From Marinomonas spartinae (GTDB taxonomy: Bacteria > Pseudomonadota > Gammaproteobacteria > Pseudomonadales > Marinomonadaceae), in contig NZ_JAEMUI010000001.1 of the NCBI RefSeq assembly GCF_016461715.1, forward strand, positions 1-64,000: 64,000 nucleotides of DNA, given 5' to 3'. Below are positions 19,039 through 28,281 of this stretch, piece by piece (positions within the stretch are counted from its first letter, which is position 1; each line of letters begins with the position of its first letter). A program made the position numbers and the translations under genes. Under the pieces are notes generated by a model. The model was not told the origin of the DNA. It saw only the letters and a program-made list of their open reading frames with translations, and made no database searches.

Positions 19039-20250
19039 GTGAACAAAATCAAAGACGTGGTGGTTGCTGGTGCGGGTATTGGCGGTTTGAGTGTTGCCTT
19101 GGGGCTTGCTCAGCAAGGGGTGGACGTAACGGTATTTGAACAGGCTAATGTATTGGGCGAAGTGGGAGCAGGCTTGCAAATGAGTCCAAATGCGATGAAG
19201 GTGCTGCGCCAATTGGGTTTAGAAGAGGCCCTTCATCCTTACGCCTTTGAGCCGAAACAAGCCACTATGCGTCATTTCAAATCGGGGGAATATTATTTAA
19301 AAGCCCCTTTAGGTCAGGCTGCCATTGATCGCTATGGCGCCCCTTACTGGCATTTACATCGTGCCGATTTACACCGTGTTTTGGTGGAAGCCTGTCAGAA
19401 AGCAGGGGTGACAATACGGTTAGGGGCTACGGTTGCCGGATACCAAAAGTCAGATCAGAATAGCTCGGTTGTGTTGTGTCTTCTAGATGGCAGTGAATAT
19501 GAGACAGATTTAATCATTGGAGCTGATGGTATTCGTTCGGTGATTCGCGAACAAATGCTGGGTAAGAAAGCGCCTGACTTTATGGGGCAAGTGGCTTGGC
19601 GTGGGGTAGTGCCTGTCGCGAGTCTTAAGACGGTTAACATTCAACCAGATGCTTGTGTCTGGGTGGGGCCTGGACGCCATTTAGTGACCTATTATGTGCG
19701 CGGTGGAGAATGGGTGAATTTTGTCGCGGTAGAAGAGCGTGGTGGTTGGCAATCAGAATCGTGGCGCGAAGAGGGGGATATTAACGAACTACGTTCTGCT
19801 TTTGCGGGGTGGCACCCTGAAGTGACTGAGCTTTTGGCAACTGCTGATAGCACATTTTTGTGGGCACTTAATGGGCGTAGTAGCTTACGGACTTGGTATC
19901 AGGGGAGGGTGGTGTTACTTGGCGATGCGTGTCATCCAATGTTGCCGTTTATGGCGCAAGGCGCGGCCATGGCCATTGAAGATGCGTATGTGTTGGTTGC
20001 CTCGCTGATGAGTAAGCCGTTACCCGATGCCCTTGCTTCTTATGAAATCCTTCGTAAACCAAGAACTGTTCGTATTCAAAATATGTCTAAAGACAATACG
20101 AGCTTGTATCATATGCACGGTGGTCTATTTGGACAAATGAAGCTAAATGCCGTTAAAGTGGCGTCGCAATTTGCTCCGAGTGTGATTCAAGCTAAGTTAG
20201 ATCCAGTATACGGTTATGATGTGGTAAAGGCAGTTGCTGCTTGGAGCTGA
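19039..20250 (+). CDS. FAD-dependent aromatic hydroxylase-type monooxygenase
   Basis: About 403 residues in the group A flavoprotein monooxygenases, which hydroxylate aromatic rings with NAD(P)H and O2. The N-terminal dinucleotide motif is VVVAGAGIGGLSVALGLAQQG with VFEQANVLGEVGAGLQMSPNA. The DG motif is in IIGADGIRSVIREQ, and the second FAD-binding motif is LLGDACHPMLPFMAQGAAMAIEDA. The closest well-known relatives are salicylate 1-monooxygenase and 3-hydroxybenzoate 6-hydroxylase; the substrate cannot be fixed from sequence. I chose GTG at 19039 because TAAGGA sits 7 nt upstream and the Rossmann strand begins right after; the TTG at 18988 would add 17 unlikely residues. No other aromatic-degradation gene is nearby. 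Confidence 0.88.
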   Translation: MNKIKDVVVAGAGIGGLSVALGLAQQGVDVTVFEQANVLGEVGAGLQMSPNAMKVLRQLGLEEALHPYAFEPKQATMRHFKSGEYYLKAPLGQAAIDRYGAPYWHLHRADLHRVLVEACQKAGVTIRLGATVAGYQKSDQNSSVVLCLLDGSEYETDLIIGADGIRSVIREQMLGKKAPDFMGQVAWRGVVPVASLKTVNIQPDACVWVGPGRHLVTYYVRGGEWVNFVAVEERGGWQSESWREEGDINELRSAFAGWHPEVTELLATADSTFLWALNGRSSLRTWYQGRVVLLGDACHPMLPFMAQGAAMAIEDAYVLVASLMSKPLPDALASYEILRKPRTVRIQNMSKDNTSLYHMHGGLFGQMKLNAVKVASQFAPSVIQAKLDPVYGYDVVKAVAAWS

Positions 20251-20623
20251 TTTAAGCATAAGATTCGCCTAATTGTTGAACCTAGCACTGTGATTCTCTA
20301 TTTTTATTTTACTCTATTTTTTTTGTTTGATCCCTAATGAATTTTAGTCTGTTTTCACCTTTGATGATTATCTGCTAGCTTATTAGGTAAAAAATCAGCC
20401 CTGCTCTCAAAAGCTTGTATAGGTTAAAAAGCTCAGTAATCTGCTGGGCTTTTTTTGTGAGTTTTTAATTCCTTTTTTGTATAAGTGATGATTTTATTTG
20501 TTTATTTTGTTATAAATAGAGAATTCATCTCGTTAATTATTCATCTCACCCATATCATGGCGTGTTAGGTGTTGTTAACGATTTTCCTTCCCTAGATTAT
20601 CCATCGAAGGGACTCATTTCTAT
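20251..20623. other. Intergenic region before the NhaC gene
   Basis: This 373-base, AT-rich gap contains one hairpin terminator (20426-20457) about 175 nt after the monooxygenase stop and about 165 nt before the antiporter start. No gene or recognised riboswitch core was seen. The distances leave open whether the hairpin ends the first transcript or sits in a leader of the second. Confidence 0.5.
20426..20457 (+). terminator. Rho-independent terminator
   Basis: AAAAAGCTCAG pairs with CTGGGCTTTTT (one G-T pair) around a short loop and is followed by a seven-T run on the plus strand. Confidence 0.75.
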
Positions 20624-21985
20624 TTGGACATGATCGATCACATGACTTCTAAATCTCCATTAGCACTTTTACCTTTAGTGCTGTTTCTTGTTTTGTTTGT
20701 TGGTAGTGGGCTTTGGTATCAAACTCAAGGTGTGGACTTTGCTTTCTACCAAATATCCGCCCCGGTTGCGATTTTGCCTGCCATTGTCTTGGCAATTATC
20801 TTAGCCAAGGGGTCACTGAATAAGCGTATTGACACTTTTATTCGTGGGGTAGGTGACAACACCATCATTACCATGGTGTTGATCTATCTGTTGGCGGGGG
20901 CTTTTGCCAGTGTTGCCAAAGCGGTTGGCGGCGTTGATGCGACGGTTAACTTTGGTTTAAGCGTCGTTCCGCCTGCTTTTGTATTGCCAGGCTTATTCAT
21001 CATTACCGCGTTTGTGGCAACTTCTATGGGAACTTCGATGGGAACCATTGCGGCTATTGGCCCGATTGCCATTGGTGTGGCGAATGCGACGGATTTATCC
21101 TTACTGCTAACCGTTGGTACGGTAATTGGTGGTGCCATGTTTGGTGATAATTTATCGATTATTTCCGATACCACTATTGCCGCCACTCGGACACAAGGGT
21201 GTGATATGCGCGATAAGTTCCGAATGAATTTTAAAATCGCTTTGCCAGCAGCCTTAGTCACTTTGGTGTTGTTGTATTTTCAAAGTGGAGTGGCGCATAT
21301 TGGTCAAGTAAAGGATTATGAGTTGATCAAGGTGCTGCCTTATGTGGTTGTTTTAACCTTGGCTGTGCTGGGGGTCAATGTCATGTTGGTGCTGTTTAGT
21401 GGCATTGTATTAGCTGGGGTAATTGGCTTAACAATGTTACCGGATTTCACGGTCGCGACTTGGTCCAAAGAGATTTACAGTGGCTATACTGGGATGCAGG
21501 AGATCCTTATTCTCTCTTTGTTGATCGGTGGCATGGGTGCACTTATGAAAGCGCAAGGTGGTTTGGATTGGCTGGTGAGCATAATTGAGAAGATTGCTCG
21601 TGTGTTTGGCGCTAAGCCTGGATCAACTCGAGCAGGAGAATTTAGTATTAGTGCGTCGGTTGCGTTGACGAATTTATGCACGGCGAACAATACCGTCTCT
21701 ATTTTGATTAACGGTTCTGTCGCCAAAGATATTGCAACTCGATACAACGTGGATGCCCGCCGCAGTGCGAGTCTTTTGGATATTTTTTCTTGCGTGGCTC
21801 AGGGATTATTGCCATATGGTGCTCAGATTTTACTGGCATCGTCTCTTGCTAAAGTATCGCCAATATCTCTCATTAGTTATGTGCAATATAACTGGCTTTT
21901 GGCGGCGGCTGCGATAGTATCAATTGTCATTGCATGGCCGAAGATTAAAAAAAATAATGGCTTGCCTCTATCGTATGTGAAATAA
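20624..21985 (+). CDS. Na+/H+ antiporter, NhaC family
   Basis: A 453-residue inner-membrane protein with about 11-12 hydrophobic helices. NhaC-family marks are the inverted repeat-like MGTSMGTIAAIGPIAIGVA and GGAMFGDNLSIISDTTIAAT in the middle, and LTNLCTANNTVSILINGSVA near the C-terminus. Family members exchange sodium for protons; some relatives exchange organic acids, so the exact substrate is not certain. The start is unclear: TTG at 20624, ATG at 20630 or ATG at 20642, with GAAGGGA at 20605-20611 best spaced for the TTG. A strong hairpin terminator follows the stop, so it is transcribed alone. Sodium extrusion would suit a marine bacterium. Confidence 0.87.
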   Translation: MDMIDHMTSKSPLALLPLVLFLVLFVGSGLWYQTQGVDFAFYQISAPVAILPAIVLAIILAKGSLNKRIDTFIRGVGDNTIITMVLIYLLAGAFASVAKAVGGVDATVNFGLSVVPPAFVLPGLFIITAFVATSMGTSMGTIAAIGPIAIGVANATDLSLLLTVGTVIGGAMFGDNLSIISDTTIAATRTQGCDMRDKFRMNFKIALPAALVTLVLLYFQSGVAHIGQVKDYELIKVLPYVVVLTLAVLGVNVMLVLFSGIVLAGVIGLTMLPDFTVATWSKEIYSGYTGMQEILILSLLIGGMGALMKAQGGLDWLVSIIEKIARVFGAKPGSTRAGEFSISASVALTNLCTANNTVSILINGSVAKDIATRYNVDARRSASLLDIFSCVAQGLLPYGAQILLASSLAKVSPISLISYVQYNWLLAAAAIVSIVIAWPKIKKNNGLPLSYVK

Positions 21986-22019
21986 ATAGCGAGTAGACTG
22001 GCACCTTAGTATTTGAGCG

Positions 22020-22045
22020 AAAAACCACCATTAATGGTGGTTTTT
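22020..22045. terminator. Rho-independent terminator after the NhaC gene
   Basis: AAAAACCACCATT and AATGGTGGTTTTT form a perfect, almost loopless palindrome ending in five T on either strand. Confidence 0.8.
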
Positions 22046-22084
22046 CACGTTGTTTAGGGTGTTATTTCTTTTAAAAAAGGCGAT

Positions 22085-22969
22085 ATGGTGAAGCAATGGA
22101 TGCATTTCAAGGCTGAACTGGTTTTGATTCTAGTGACTATTTTAGCCGGTTTTGGTTGGATTTTTTCTAAAGAAGCGTTGACGGGGCTACCACCTTTATT
22201 TTTTATGGGAATGCGCTTTTTAGTGGCATGCTTTGTTTTGGTGCTTGCTGGGCGTAAGTACTTTGTTGGGTTGCGATGGCGAGACATGAGGCCAGCCTTG
22301 TTGGTTGGTGGCGTGATGGGACTTGCTATGATGTTTTGGGTTGAAGGGCTATCCAAAACACAAAACTTAGGAGTTGGCGCGTTCATTGCTAGTCTTGGTG
22401 TGGTTTTGGTCCCTATTGTTGCCAAGCTTTTATTTAAAGAGCAACCTCCAAAAAGTATTTGGGTTGCCCTTCCTATAGCAGTGATTGGATTAGCCTTTTT
22501 AGCGTTAGATGGCGGTCTGAAATTTGAAGTGGGGCAATTGTTTTTTTTGGCCACGGCTGTGATGTCGGCATTTCAGTTTAATCTGTTATCCAGACAGTCT
22601 ACTCGAATGCCTGTGCTGGTACTTACGGCCATACAGTTGGGTGTAGCTGGTGTATTTTTACTTACTATCTCTGTGCTGACTGAAACGGTGCCCCATGCTG
22701 TGCCGACGAATGTGGTAGGTTGGTTTCTTGCGAGCACTTTGATTGCAACAAGTTTACGGTTTTTGCTGCAAACCTACGGGCAAAGTCTGACACCAGTAAG
22801 TCACGCAGCCGTGATTATGAATTTAGAGCCAGTTTGGACGGCATTGTTTGCTTCTATCTGGTTTGCTCAGTTGATGAGTATTGGTCAAGTGTTTGGCTGT
22901 GTCTTAATCTTTGTTGCGATGCTGATGAGTCGGTGGCGACAGATTAGGATGTTATTTAAGTCACATTAA
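22085..22969 (+). CDS. EamA/DMT-family permease
   Basis: A 294-residue inner-membrane protein with ten predicted helices arranged as two EamA repeats of five. The first begins FKAELVLILVTILAGFGWIFSKEALTG without the usual signal peptide. The second repeat shows SLRFLLQTYGQSLTPVSHAA and VIMNLEPVWTALFA, the conserved end of EamA domains. Family members move amino acids, nucleotide-linked metabolites or drugs; the substrate is unknown. The ATG at 22085 follows an AAGG ribosome-binding site. It lies just after the NhaC terminator and is convergent with tetR, so it is probably monocistronic. Confidence 0.88.
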   Translation: MVKQWMHFKAELVLILVTILAGFGWIFSKEALTGLPPLFFMGMRFLVACFVLVLAGRKYFVGLRWRDMRPALLVGGVMGLAMMFWVEGLSKTQNLGVGAFIASLGVVLVPIVAKLLFKEQPPKSIWVALPIAVIGLAFLALDGGLKFEVGQLFFLATAVMSAFQFNLLSRQSTRMPVLVLTAIQLGVAGVFLLTISVLTETVPHAVPTNVVGWFLASTLIATSLRFLLQTYGQSLTPVSHAAVIMNLEPVWTALFASIWFAQLMSIGQVFGCVLIFVAMLMSRWRQIRMLFKSH

Positions 22970-23029
22970 AATTACTTGTTGTTTCATTAACAGAAAAAAG
23001 AAGGTTAGGACTAGAAAAAGGACTCAAGG

Positions 23030-23602
23030 TTAATCGGGTAAAATGCTATCAAGCAAGGTGTTGTAGAGTTTAATGGTTTCCGGCGTAAAAGGTCGGGTTG
23101 TGTAATCCCATTCGGATAACATGCCCTCTGTTAAGATGGACAACGCTTCAACACGGGCAATGGCCTCTGCTTTGCTTAAGCTTGGTGATTTTTCCATGAT
23201 GATTTCAGTGGCTCTTGATCGAAGGCGTTGGTTCATTTCCTTACAGATCTTCGATATTGTCGTATTACGCGATGCTTCTGCCTTGATTTCAAGCGTCATA
23301 ATGCGAATACAATGAATTTCTTCATTGTCTTCACTGAAATGTCGAGTCAGCCAGTCTTCTTTGTTTAAAAACTCAGACATAAAGCTTAAGTGTCTTTTGG
23401 TGGTTTGTTCAACCAGTGCGCAAATAATGTCATCTTTGTCATTAAAGTAGCGATAGATTTGTCCAACACTAAGTTTTGCTGATTTTGCAATGGCTTGCAT
23501 GCTGGTTTTATGAAAACCCTTATGAATAACGTTCTGTTCTGTGGCGTCAAGAATTTGTTGACGGCGTTCATTGCATAGCAGTTTTGAAGAGTTGAATGTC
23601 AT
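23030..23602 (-). CDS. TetR/AcrR-family repressor of the adjacent RND pump
   Basis: About 190 residues. The N-terminal helix-turn-helix (residues 10-56) reads NERRQQILDATEQNVIHKGF and SMQAIAKSAKLSVGQIYRYF. The C-terminal part is the helical ligand-binding and dimerisation domain. The longest frame starts at ATG 23641, but that codon lies immediately downstream of a TATAAT box, where transcription has not yet begun, so the ATG at 23602 is preferred. It diverges from the RND adaptor and pump genes. A 22-bp perfect palindrome lies between -35 and -10 of its own promoter, so it very likely represses itself and the pump until a toxic ligand binds. Confidence 0.9.
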   Translation of the reverse strand: MTFNSSKLLCNERRQQILDATEQNVIHKGFHKTSMQAIAKSAKLSVGQIYRYFNDKDDIICALVEQTTKRHLSFMSEFLNKEDWLTRHFSEDNEEIHCIRIMTLEIKAEASRNTTISKICKEMNQRLRSRATEIIMEKSPSLSKAEAIARVEALSILTEGMLSEWDYTTRPFTPETIKLYNTLLDSILPD

Positions 23603-23643
23603 TTTTTTGCACTTTTGCAAGGTATATTGAAAGGTTAGCATAT

Positions 23644-23673
23644 ATTATAGTGAGAATGAACGTTCATTCTCAA
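23644..23673 (-). promoter_or_regulatory. tetR promoter
   Basis: On the minus strand TTGAGA (-35, complement of 23668-23673) and TATAAT (-10, complement of 23644-23649) are 18 bp apart. The -10 box is a perfect consensus. Transcription would begin around 23636-23638. Confidence 0.75.
23651..23672. promoter_or_regulatory. Perfect 22-bp palindromic operator
   Basis: Half-site TGAGAATGAAC followed by its exact complement GTTCATTCTCA. It fills the spacer of the tetR promoter and lies 25 bp upstream of the adaptor start. Size and symmetry suit a TetR-family dimer or pair of dimers. Confidence 0.8.
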
Positions 23674-23696
23674 TGAATCTTAAGGAAAAACCCTAG

Positions 23697-24893
23697 ATGT
23701 TGTCAAAATTTAAATATGCTTCTGGTGCGTTACTAATCGCATTATTTGTTGCTGGTTGCCAAGAAAAGGCGGCGGCTCCCTCTGGCTCACATCAGGGGGA
23801 ACCAAAGGTTGAGGTTGGTGTATTGACTATCGAGCCTCAGAAAAACGTTGAATTGAATACAGAGCTTCCTGGACGTACGTCATCGAGTTTGGTGGCCGAG
23901 ATTCGACCTCAAGTAGGGGGAATCATTGAGAAGCGTTTGTTTAAAGCTGGGGAGGATGTCAAAGCAGGACAAGTACTCTATCAGCTTGATGACTCGTCTT
24001 ATTTATCTACCGTCAGACAGGCGCAAGCTAATTTGGAGTCTGCTAATGCCGGTTTAAAATCAGCTGAGCTTAAAGATCGACGTTATACCTTGCTGCGCAA
24101 ACAGAATAACGTGTCCCAACAAGATCTAGATGATGCTCATGTGGCTTTTTTAGAAGCGAAAGCCGCTCAAAAAGGTGCAGAAGCAGCATTACAAAATGCT
24201 CAAATTAATTTGTCTCACACAAAAATCACGTCGCCAATCAGTGGGCGAATTGGTATTTCTCAAGTCACCGTTGGGGCTTTAGTGACGGCCAATCAAGCAG
24301 GTGTCATGACGACGGTTCGTTCGTTAAACCCTGTTTATGTGGATTTAGCGCAAACCAGCTTAGAGCAATTAAAATTGCGTAACTTGTTATCTCAGCCTGG
24401 CGTGAAGAAAGGCACTAATAAGGTAACCTTGGTATTGGAAGATGGCTCAAAATACAATCATGCGGGCGTGCTGGAATCAAGCGAGATTAATGTTGATGAG
24501 TCAACGGGGAGTGTGACGTTACGTGCCGTGTTCCCGAACCCAGATAATGTGCTGCTTCCTGGTATGTTCGTTCGGGGAACCATTCACCAAGCAACGTTTG
24601 ATTCCGCTATTCTAGTTCCTCAACAAGCTGTCTTCCACGATGTCAAAGGCAATGCTTATGCTTACCTTGTAAATGGAAACAGTAAAATTGAAAAACGTTT
24701 TATTACGACAGAGCGAGCCATTGGCAATGAGTGGTTAGTGACAAAAGGGATTAATGCTGGCGATAAGGTAGTTATGCAAGGGTCAGCAAAAATTCATCCC
24801 GGTAGTAGTGTAGCGATCGTTAACGTTAATTTTAACCGTGAGACAGATACTGTCTCTCCAGCAAACGCTGCTACCAATTCTTCATCGAATTAA
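23697..24893 (+). CDS. RND efflux periplasmic adaptor lipoprotein (AcrA/MexA type)
   Basis: A 398-residue membrane-fusion protein linking the inner-membrane pump to an outer-membrane channel. The N-terminus is a lipoprotein signal with lipobox VAGC (Cys about 21). Then come a beta-barrel/lipoyl half-motif (IRPQVGGIIEKRLFKAGEDVKAGQVLYQLD), an alpha-helical hairpin (about 100-165), the second lipoyl half (ITSPISGRIGISQVTVGALV) and the membrane-proximal domain. ATG 23697 has AAGGA about 10 nt upstream. The pump gene follows after 12 nt. Control is by the divergent TetR through the shared operator. Confidence 0.94.
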   Translation: MLSKFKYASGALLIALFVAGCQEKAAAPSGSHQGEPKVEVGVLTIEPQKNVELNTELPGRTSSSLVAEIRPQVGGIIEKRLFKAGEDVKAGQVLYQLDDSSYLSTVRQAQANLESANAGLKSAELKDRRYTLLRKQNNVSQQDLDDAHVAFLEAKAAQKGAEAALQNAQINLSHTKITSPISGRIGISQVTVGALVTANQAGVMTTVRSLNPVYVDLAQTSLEQLKLRNLLSQPGVKKGTNKVTLVLEDGSKYNHAGVLESSEINVDESTGSVTLRAVFPNPDNVLLPGMFVRGTIHQATFDSAILVPQQAVFHDVKGNAYAYLVNGNSKIEKRFITTERAIGNEWLVTKGINAGDKVVMQGSAKIHPGSSVAIVNVNFNRETDTVSPANAATNSSSN

Positions 24894-24905
24894 GGAAGAG
24901 AATTT

Positions 24906-27900
24906 ATGTTGGCTCGTTTTTTTGTAAATCGTCCGGTTTTTGCCTGGGTGATTTCCATTTCCATTATGCTAGCGGGTATTTTGTCTATTACCCAGCTGCC
25001 TGTCGCGGAGTATCCTAATGTGGCGCCGCCAGCGATAAGTATCACGGCTACTTACCCTGGTGCATCGGCTGCAACGTTAGAAAACAGTGTCACGCAAGTA
25101 TTAGAAGAGCAATTAACTGGGCTAAGTGGCTTGTTGTACTTCTCTTCTTCTAGTTCTTCCTCTGGTCGACTAGATATTACGGTGACCTTTAAGCAAGGAA
25201 CAGACCCTGATATTGCCCAAGTCCAGGTGCAAAATAAGATTCAGCAAGTGACGTCCCGTTTGCCTGAAGCTGTGCAGCGAAATGGTATAACGGTTCAAAA
25301 GACCATGTCGGACTTTTTGCTCGTTGCTGCGGTTTATGACAGTAAGAATAAGCATACGCTGGGTGATATTTCAGATTACTTGGTTTCCAATGTGCAAGAC
25401 CCTGTTGCCCGTGTGGATGGAGTGGGGAGCGTTCGGGTATTTGGTTTCCAATATGCCATGCGTGTTTGGTTGGATCCGCTTAAGTTGGCCTCTTATAAAT
25501 TAATGCCGTCGGATGTGGAAAATGCCATCAAAGCGCAAAACGTGCAGATTGCTGCTGGTGGTTTAGGGGATCAACCCGCCGTAAAAGGTCAAGAGTTAAA
25601 CGTGACAGTGACTGCACAGTCTAAATTTACCACGGTCAAGCAATTTAAAAATATCATTCTTGCCTACGATCAAAATGGCGCGACAGTGCGCTTAAAAGAT
25701 GTTGCAAAAGTCGAGTTAGGTAGTGAAAACTACTCTTACATTGCACGTCTAAATGGTCACCCTGCTTCTGGTTTGGCGGTCATGTTGTCGCCTGGGGCGA
25801 ATGCATTATCGACATCTGAAAAGGTGAAAAAGGTAATGAGTGGCCTCGAAGGTACGATGCCTGATGGCTACAAGTTAGCCTATCCTGTCGATAATACAGA
25901 GTTTATTAAGCTGTCTATCGAAGAGGTGGTGAAAACCCTTTTTGAAGCCATCGCTTTGGTTGTTATCGTCATGTTTATTTTCTTGCAGAATTGGCGAGCA
26001 ACTTTGATTCCTGCTATTGCCGTTCCTGTCGTCTTGCTGGGTACCTTTGGGGTATTGGAGCTGGCAGGCTTCTCGATTAACACCTTGACTATGTTTGGTA
26101 TGGTGCTGGCGATCGGTCTTCTCGTGGATGATGCGATCGTTGTGGTGGAAAACGTCGAGAGGGTGATGGCGGAGGAGCGGCTATCTCCGAAGGAAGCCAC
26201 CATTAAATCGATGGGGGAAATTACCAGTGCCTTGATTGGTATCGCGGTTGTGTTATCGGCTGTGTTTTTGCCAATGGCTTTCTTCTCTGGATCAACAGGG
26301 GTTATTTACCGACAATTTTCGATCACCATTGTGTCGGCAATGACATTATCTGTTGTGGTCGCTTTGACGCTAACTCCGGCACTTTGTGCGACGCTGTTAA
26401 AGTCAAATCACCATGTGAAACGTACAGGATTGGCTGGCTGGTTTAATCGTAACTTTGATCGTGCGACGACAGGTTATTCAAGCCGAGTAACACGTTTGGT
26501 AAAACAGCCTGTTCGTTGGATGCTGGGTTATTTTGCCATTATTGCCGGCTTGGTTTACTTGATGATGAATTTACCATCGGGCTTTATTCCGACCGAAGAT
26601 CAGGGCGATCTTATGGTACTGGTAAACTTACCTCAAGGGGCTTCTATCAGTCGTACGAATGATGTGATGAAACAGATTGAGCATCATTTCATGGTGGATG
26701 AAAAGAAAGATGTTAGGTATGTGTTTACTCTATCCGGTTACAACTTTTCCGGCTCTGGGCAAAATGCGGGCTTAGCTTTTGTGGCGTTGAAAGATTGGTC
26801 AAAACGGACAAGCCCAGCGGATAGTGCATCGGCGATTGCGGCGAGAACGTATCCTGCTTTTGCCGGGATCCTTGATGCGCAAATCTATACTTTGATTCCG
26901 CCTTCGATTCGTGGCCTTGGTCAAAGTAATGGCTTTACCTTTGAGTTACAGGCGGCGCCGGGAACGTCCCGCGCAACCCTGTTGAAATTACGTAATGAGT
27001 TGTTAGCGAACGCGAGGGCCAGCAAAATTCTTGTCGGTGTTCGTTTAGGTTCGCAACCTGAGACACCGCAATTGCATATTGACATTGATCGTTCTAAAGC
27101 GTCGGCATTAGGGCTGTCATTGAATGATATTAGTCAGACGCTCAGCGCTGCTTGGTCTGGTCAGTATGTGAATGACTTTATTGATCGTGGACGCGTTAAA
27201 AAGGTGTATGTTGAAGGGGAAGCAAAATATCGTAGTGCGCCTTCTGATTTAGCCCATTGGTATGTGCGTGGTAAGGATAATACCATGACGCCATTTTCGG
27301 CCTTTGCTAATGCAAAATGGACTTATGGTCCTCAAAGTCTTACCCGTTTTAACGGCTTGGCCTCCTATGAGATTCAAGGTCAAGGGGCGCCAGGAGTGAG
27401 TTCTGGTCAAGCAATGGATGAGGTTTCTAAGTTGGTTAGTCAATTGCCACCAGGGGCTACTGGATCATGGAGTGGATTGTCCTTCCAGGAACAGGCGGCT
27501 AGTGGACAGACAATGATGCTTTATGGGATTTCCATCTTGGTGGTCTTCTTGTGTCTGGCGGCGCTTTATGAGAGTTGGACGGTGCCTTTCTCAGTGATCC
27601 TTGTGGTGCCGTTGGGGGTCATTGGCTCGACTATTGCTGCTCATCTAATGCATCTAGAAAATGACGTGTATTTCCGCGTGGCGTTGCTGACAACCATTGG
27701 TTTGTCATCTAAAAATGCTATCTTGATTGTTGAGTTCGCAGAAGCGGCTTATCAACGCGGTAAGAATGCATGGGAGGCGGCCTGTGAAGGAGCAAGGTTG
27801 CGTTTACGGCCTATTTTGATGACCTCTGTCGCATTTATTATGGGAACCTTGCCGCTAGCAATGTCAACGGGGGCCGGCGCAAATAGCCGCCAGTCTATTG

Positions 27901-28055
27901 GTTCTGGTGTTGTTGGGGGAACGTTGACCGCTACTATTTTGGCCATTTTCTTTGTGCCTTTGTTCTTCGTCTTAGTGAGAAGGGTGTTTCCTAAGCGCAA
28001 GCAACTTGAGAGTCATAGTGATCAATTGACTGAGCAAGAAGTGACTGAATCGTAA
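24906..28055 (+). CDS. RND multidrug efflux pump (AcrB/MexB type, HAE1)
   Basis: A 1049-residue proton-driven inner-membrane exporter, the normal length for HAE1 pumps. It begins MLARFFVNRPVFAWVISI; the first periplasmic loop includes LPVAEYPNVAPPAISITATYPG. The proton-relay Asp pair is in LLVDDAIVVVENVER (helix 4) and the essential Lys in GLSSKNAILIVEFAEAAY (helix 10). ALTLTPALCATLL marks the end of the first half. It forms an operon with the adaptor upstream. No TolC/OprM gene follows, so the outer-membrane channel must be encoded elsewhere. A hairpin terminator lies about 25 nt past the stop. Typical substrates are dyes, detergents and antibiotics. Confidence 0.95.
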   Translation: MLARFFVNRPVFAWVISISIMLAGILSITQLPVAEYPNVAPPAISITATYPGASAATLENSVTQVLEEQLTGLSGLLYFSSSSSSSGRLDITVTFKQGTDPDIAQVQVQNKIQQVTSRLPEAVQRNGITVQKTMSDFLLVAAVYDSKNKHTLGDISDYLVSNVQDPVARVDGVGSVRVFGFQYAMRVWLDPLKLASYKLMPSDVENAIKAQNVQIAAGGLGDQPAVKGQELNVTVTAQSKFTTVKQFKNIILAYDQNGATVRLKDVAKVELGSENYSYIARLNGHPASGLAVMLSPGANALSTSEKVKKVMSGLEGTMPDGYKLAYPVDNTEFIKLSIEEVVKTLFEAIALVVIVMFIFLQNWRATLIPAIAVPVVLLGTFGVLELAGFSINTLTMFGMVLAIGLLVDDAIVVVENVERVMAEERLSPKEATIKSMGEITSALIGIAVVLSAVFLPMAFFSGSTGVIYRQFSITIVSAMTLSVVVALTLTPALCATLLKSNHHVKRTGLAGWFNRNFDRATTGYSSRVTRLVKQPVRWMLGYFAIIAGLVYLMMNLPSGFIPTEDQGDLMVLVNLPQGASISRTNDVMKQIEHHFMVDEKKDVRYVFTLSGYNFSGSGQNAGLAFVALKDWSKRTSPADSASAIAARTYPAFAGILDAQIYTLIPPSIRGLGQSNGFTFELQAAPGTSRATLLKLRNELLANARASKILVGVRLGSQPETPQLHIDIDRSKASALGLSLNDISQTLSAAWSGQYVNDFIDRGRVKKVYVEGEAKYRSAPSDLAHWYVRGKDNTMTPFSAFANAKWTYGPQSLTRFNGLASYEIQGQGAPGVSSGQAMDEVSKLVSQLPPGATGSWSGLSFQEQAASGQTMMLYGISILVVFLCLAALYESWTVPFSVILVVPLGVIGSTIAAHLMHLENDVYFRVALLTTIGLSSKNAILIVEFAEAAYQRGKNAWEAACEGARLRLRPILMTSVAFIMGTLPLAMSTGAGANSRQSIGSGVVGGTLTATILAIFFVPLFFVLVRRVFPKRKQLESHSDQLTEQEVTES

Positions 28056-28077
28056 GTCGACAGTAAGTGAATAATTC

Positions 28078-28106
28078 AAAAGGGGCCTTTAGTGGCTCCT
28101 TTTTTA
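28078..28106 (+). terminator. Rho-independent terminator of the first RND operon
   Basis: AAAGGGGCC pairs with GGCTCCTTT (one G-T pair) and is followed by T residues. Confidence 0.8.
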
Positions 28107-28281
28107 TGGTTGGATCTACAGAGATTTATGTGAGGTTAAAGGAATCTTTAAAGGGTTTATTGTGTCTGGCGTTAAGATCGGTGAAAATAGCGCCATTGAA
28201 AATTAACCTCCCAGCTTTGTGCCTTGCCTCTTGTTGATAGTAGGCATCACCAGTCTGCGTTAAATTAGAAGATTCTTATCC

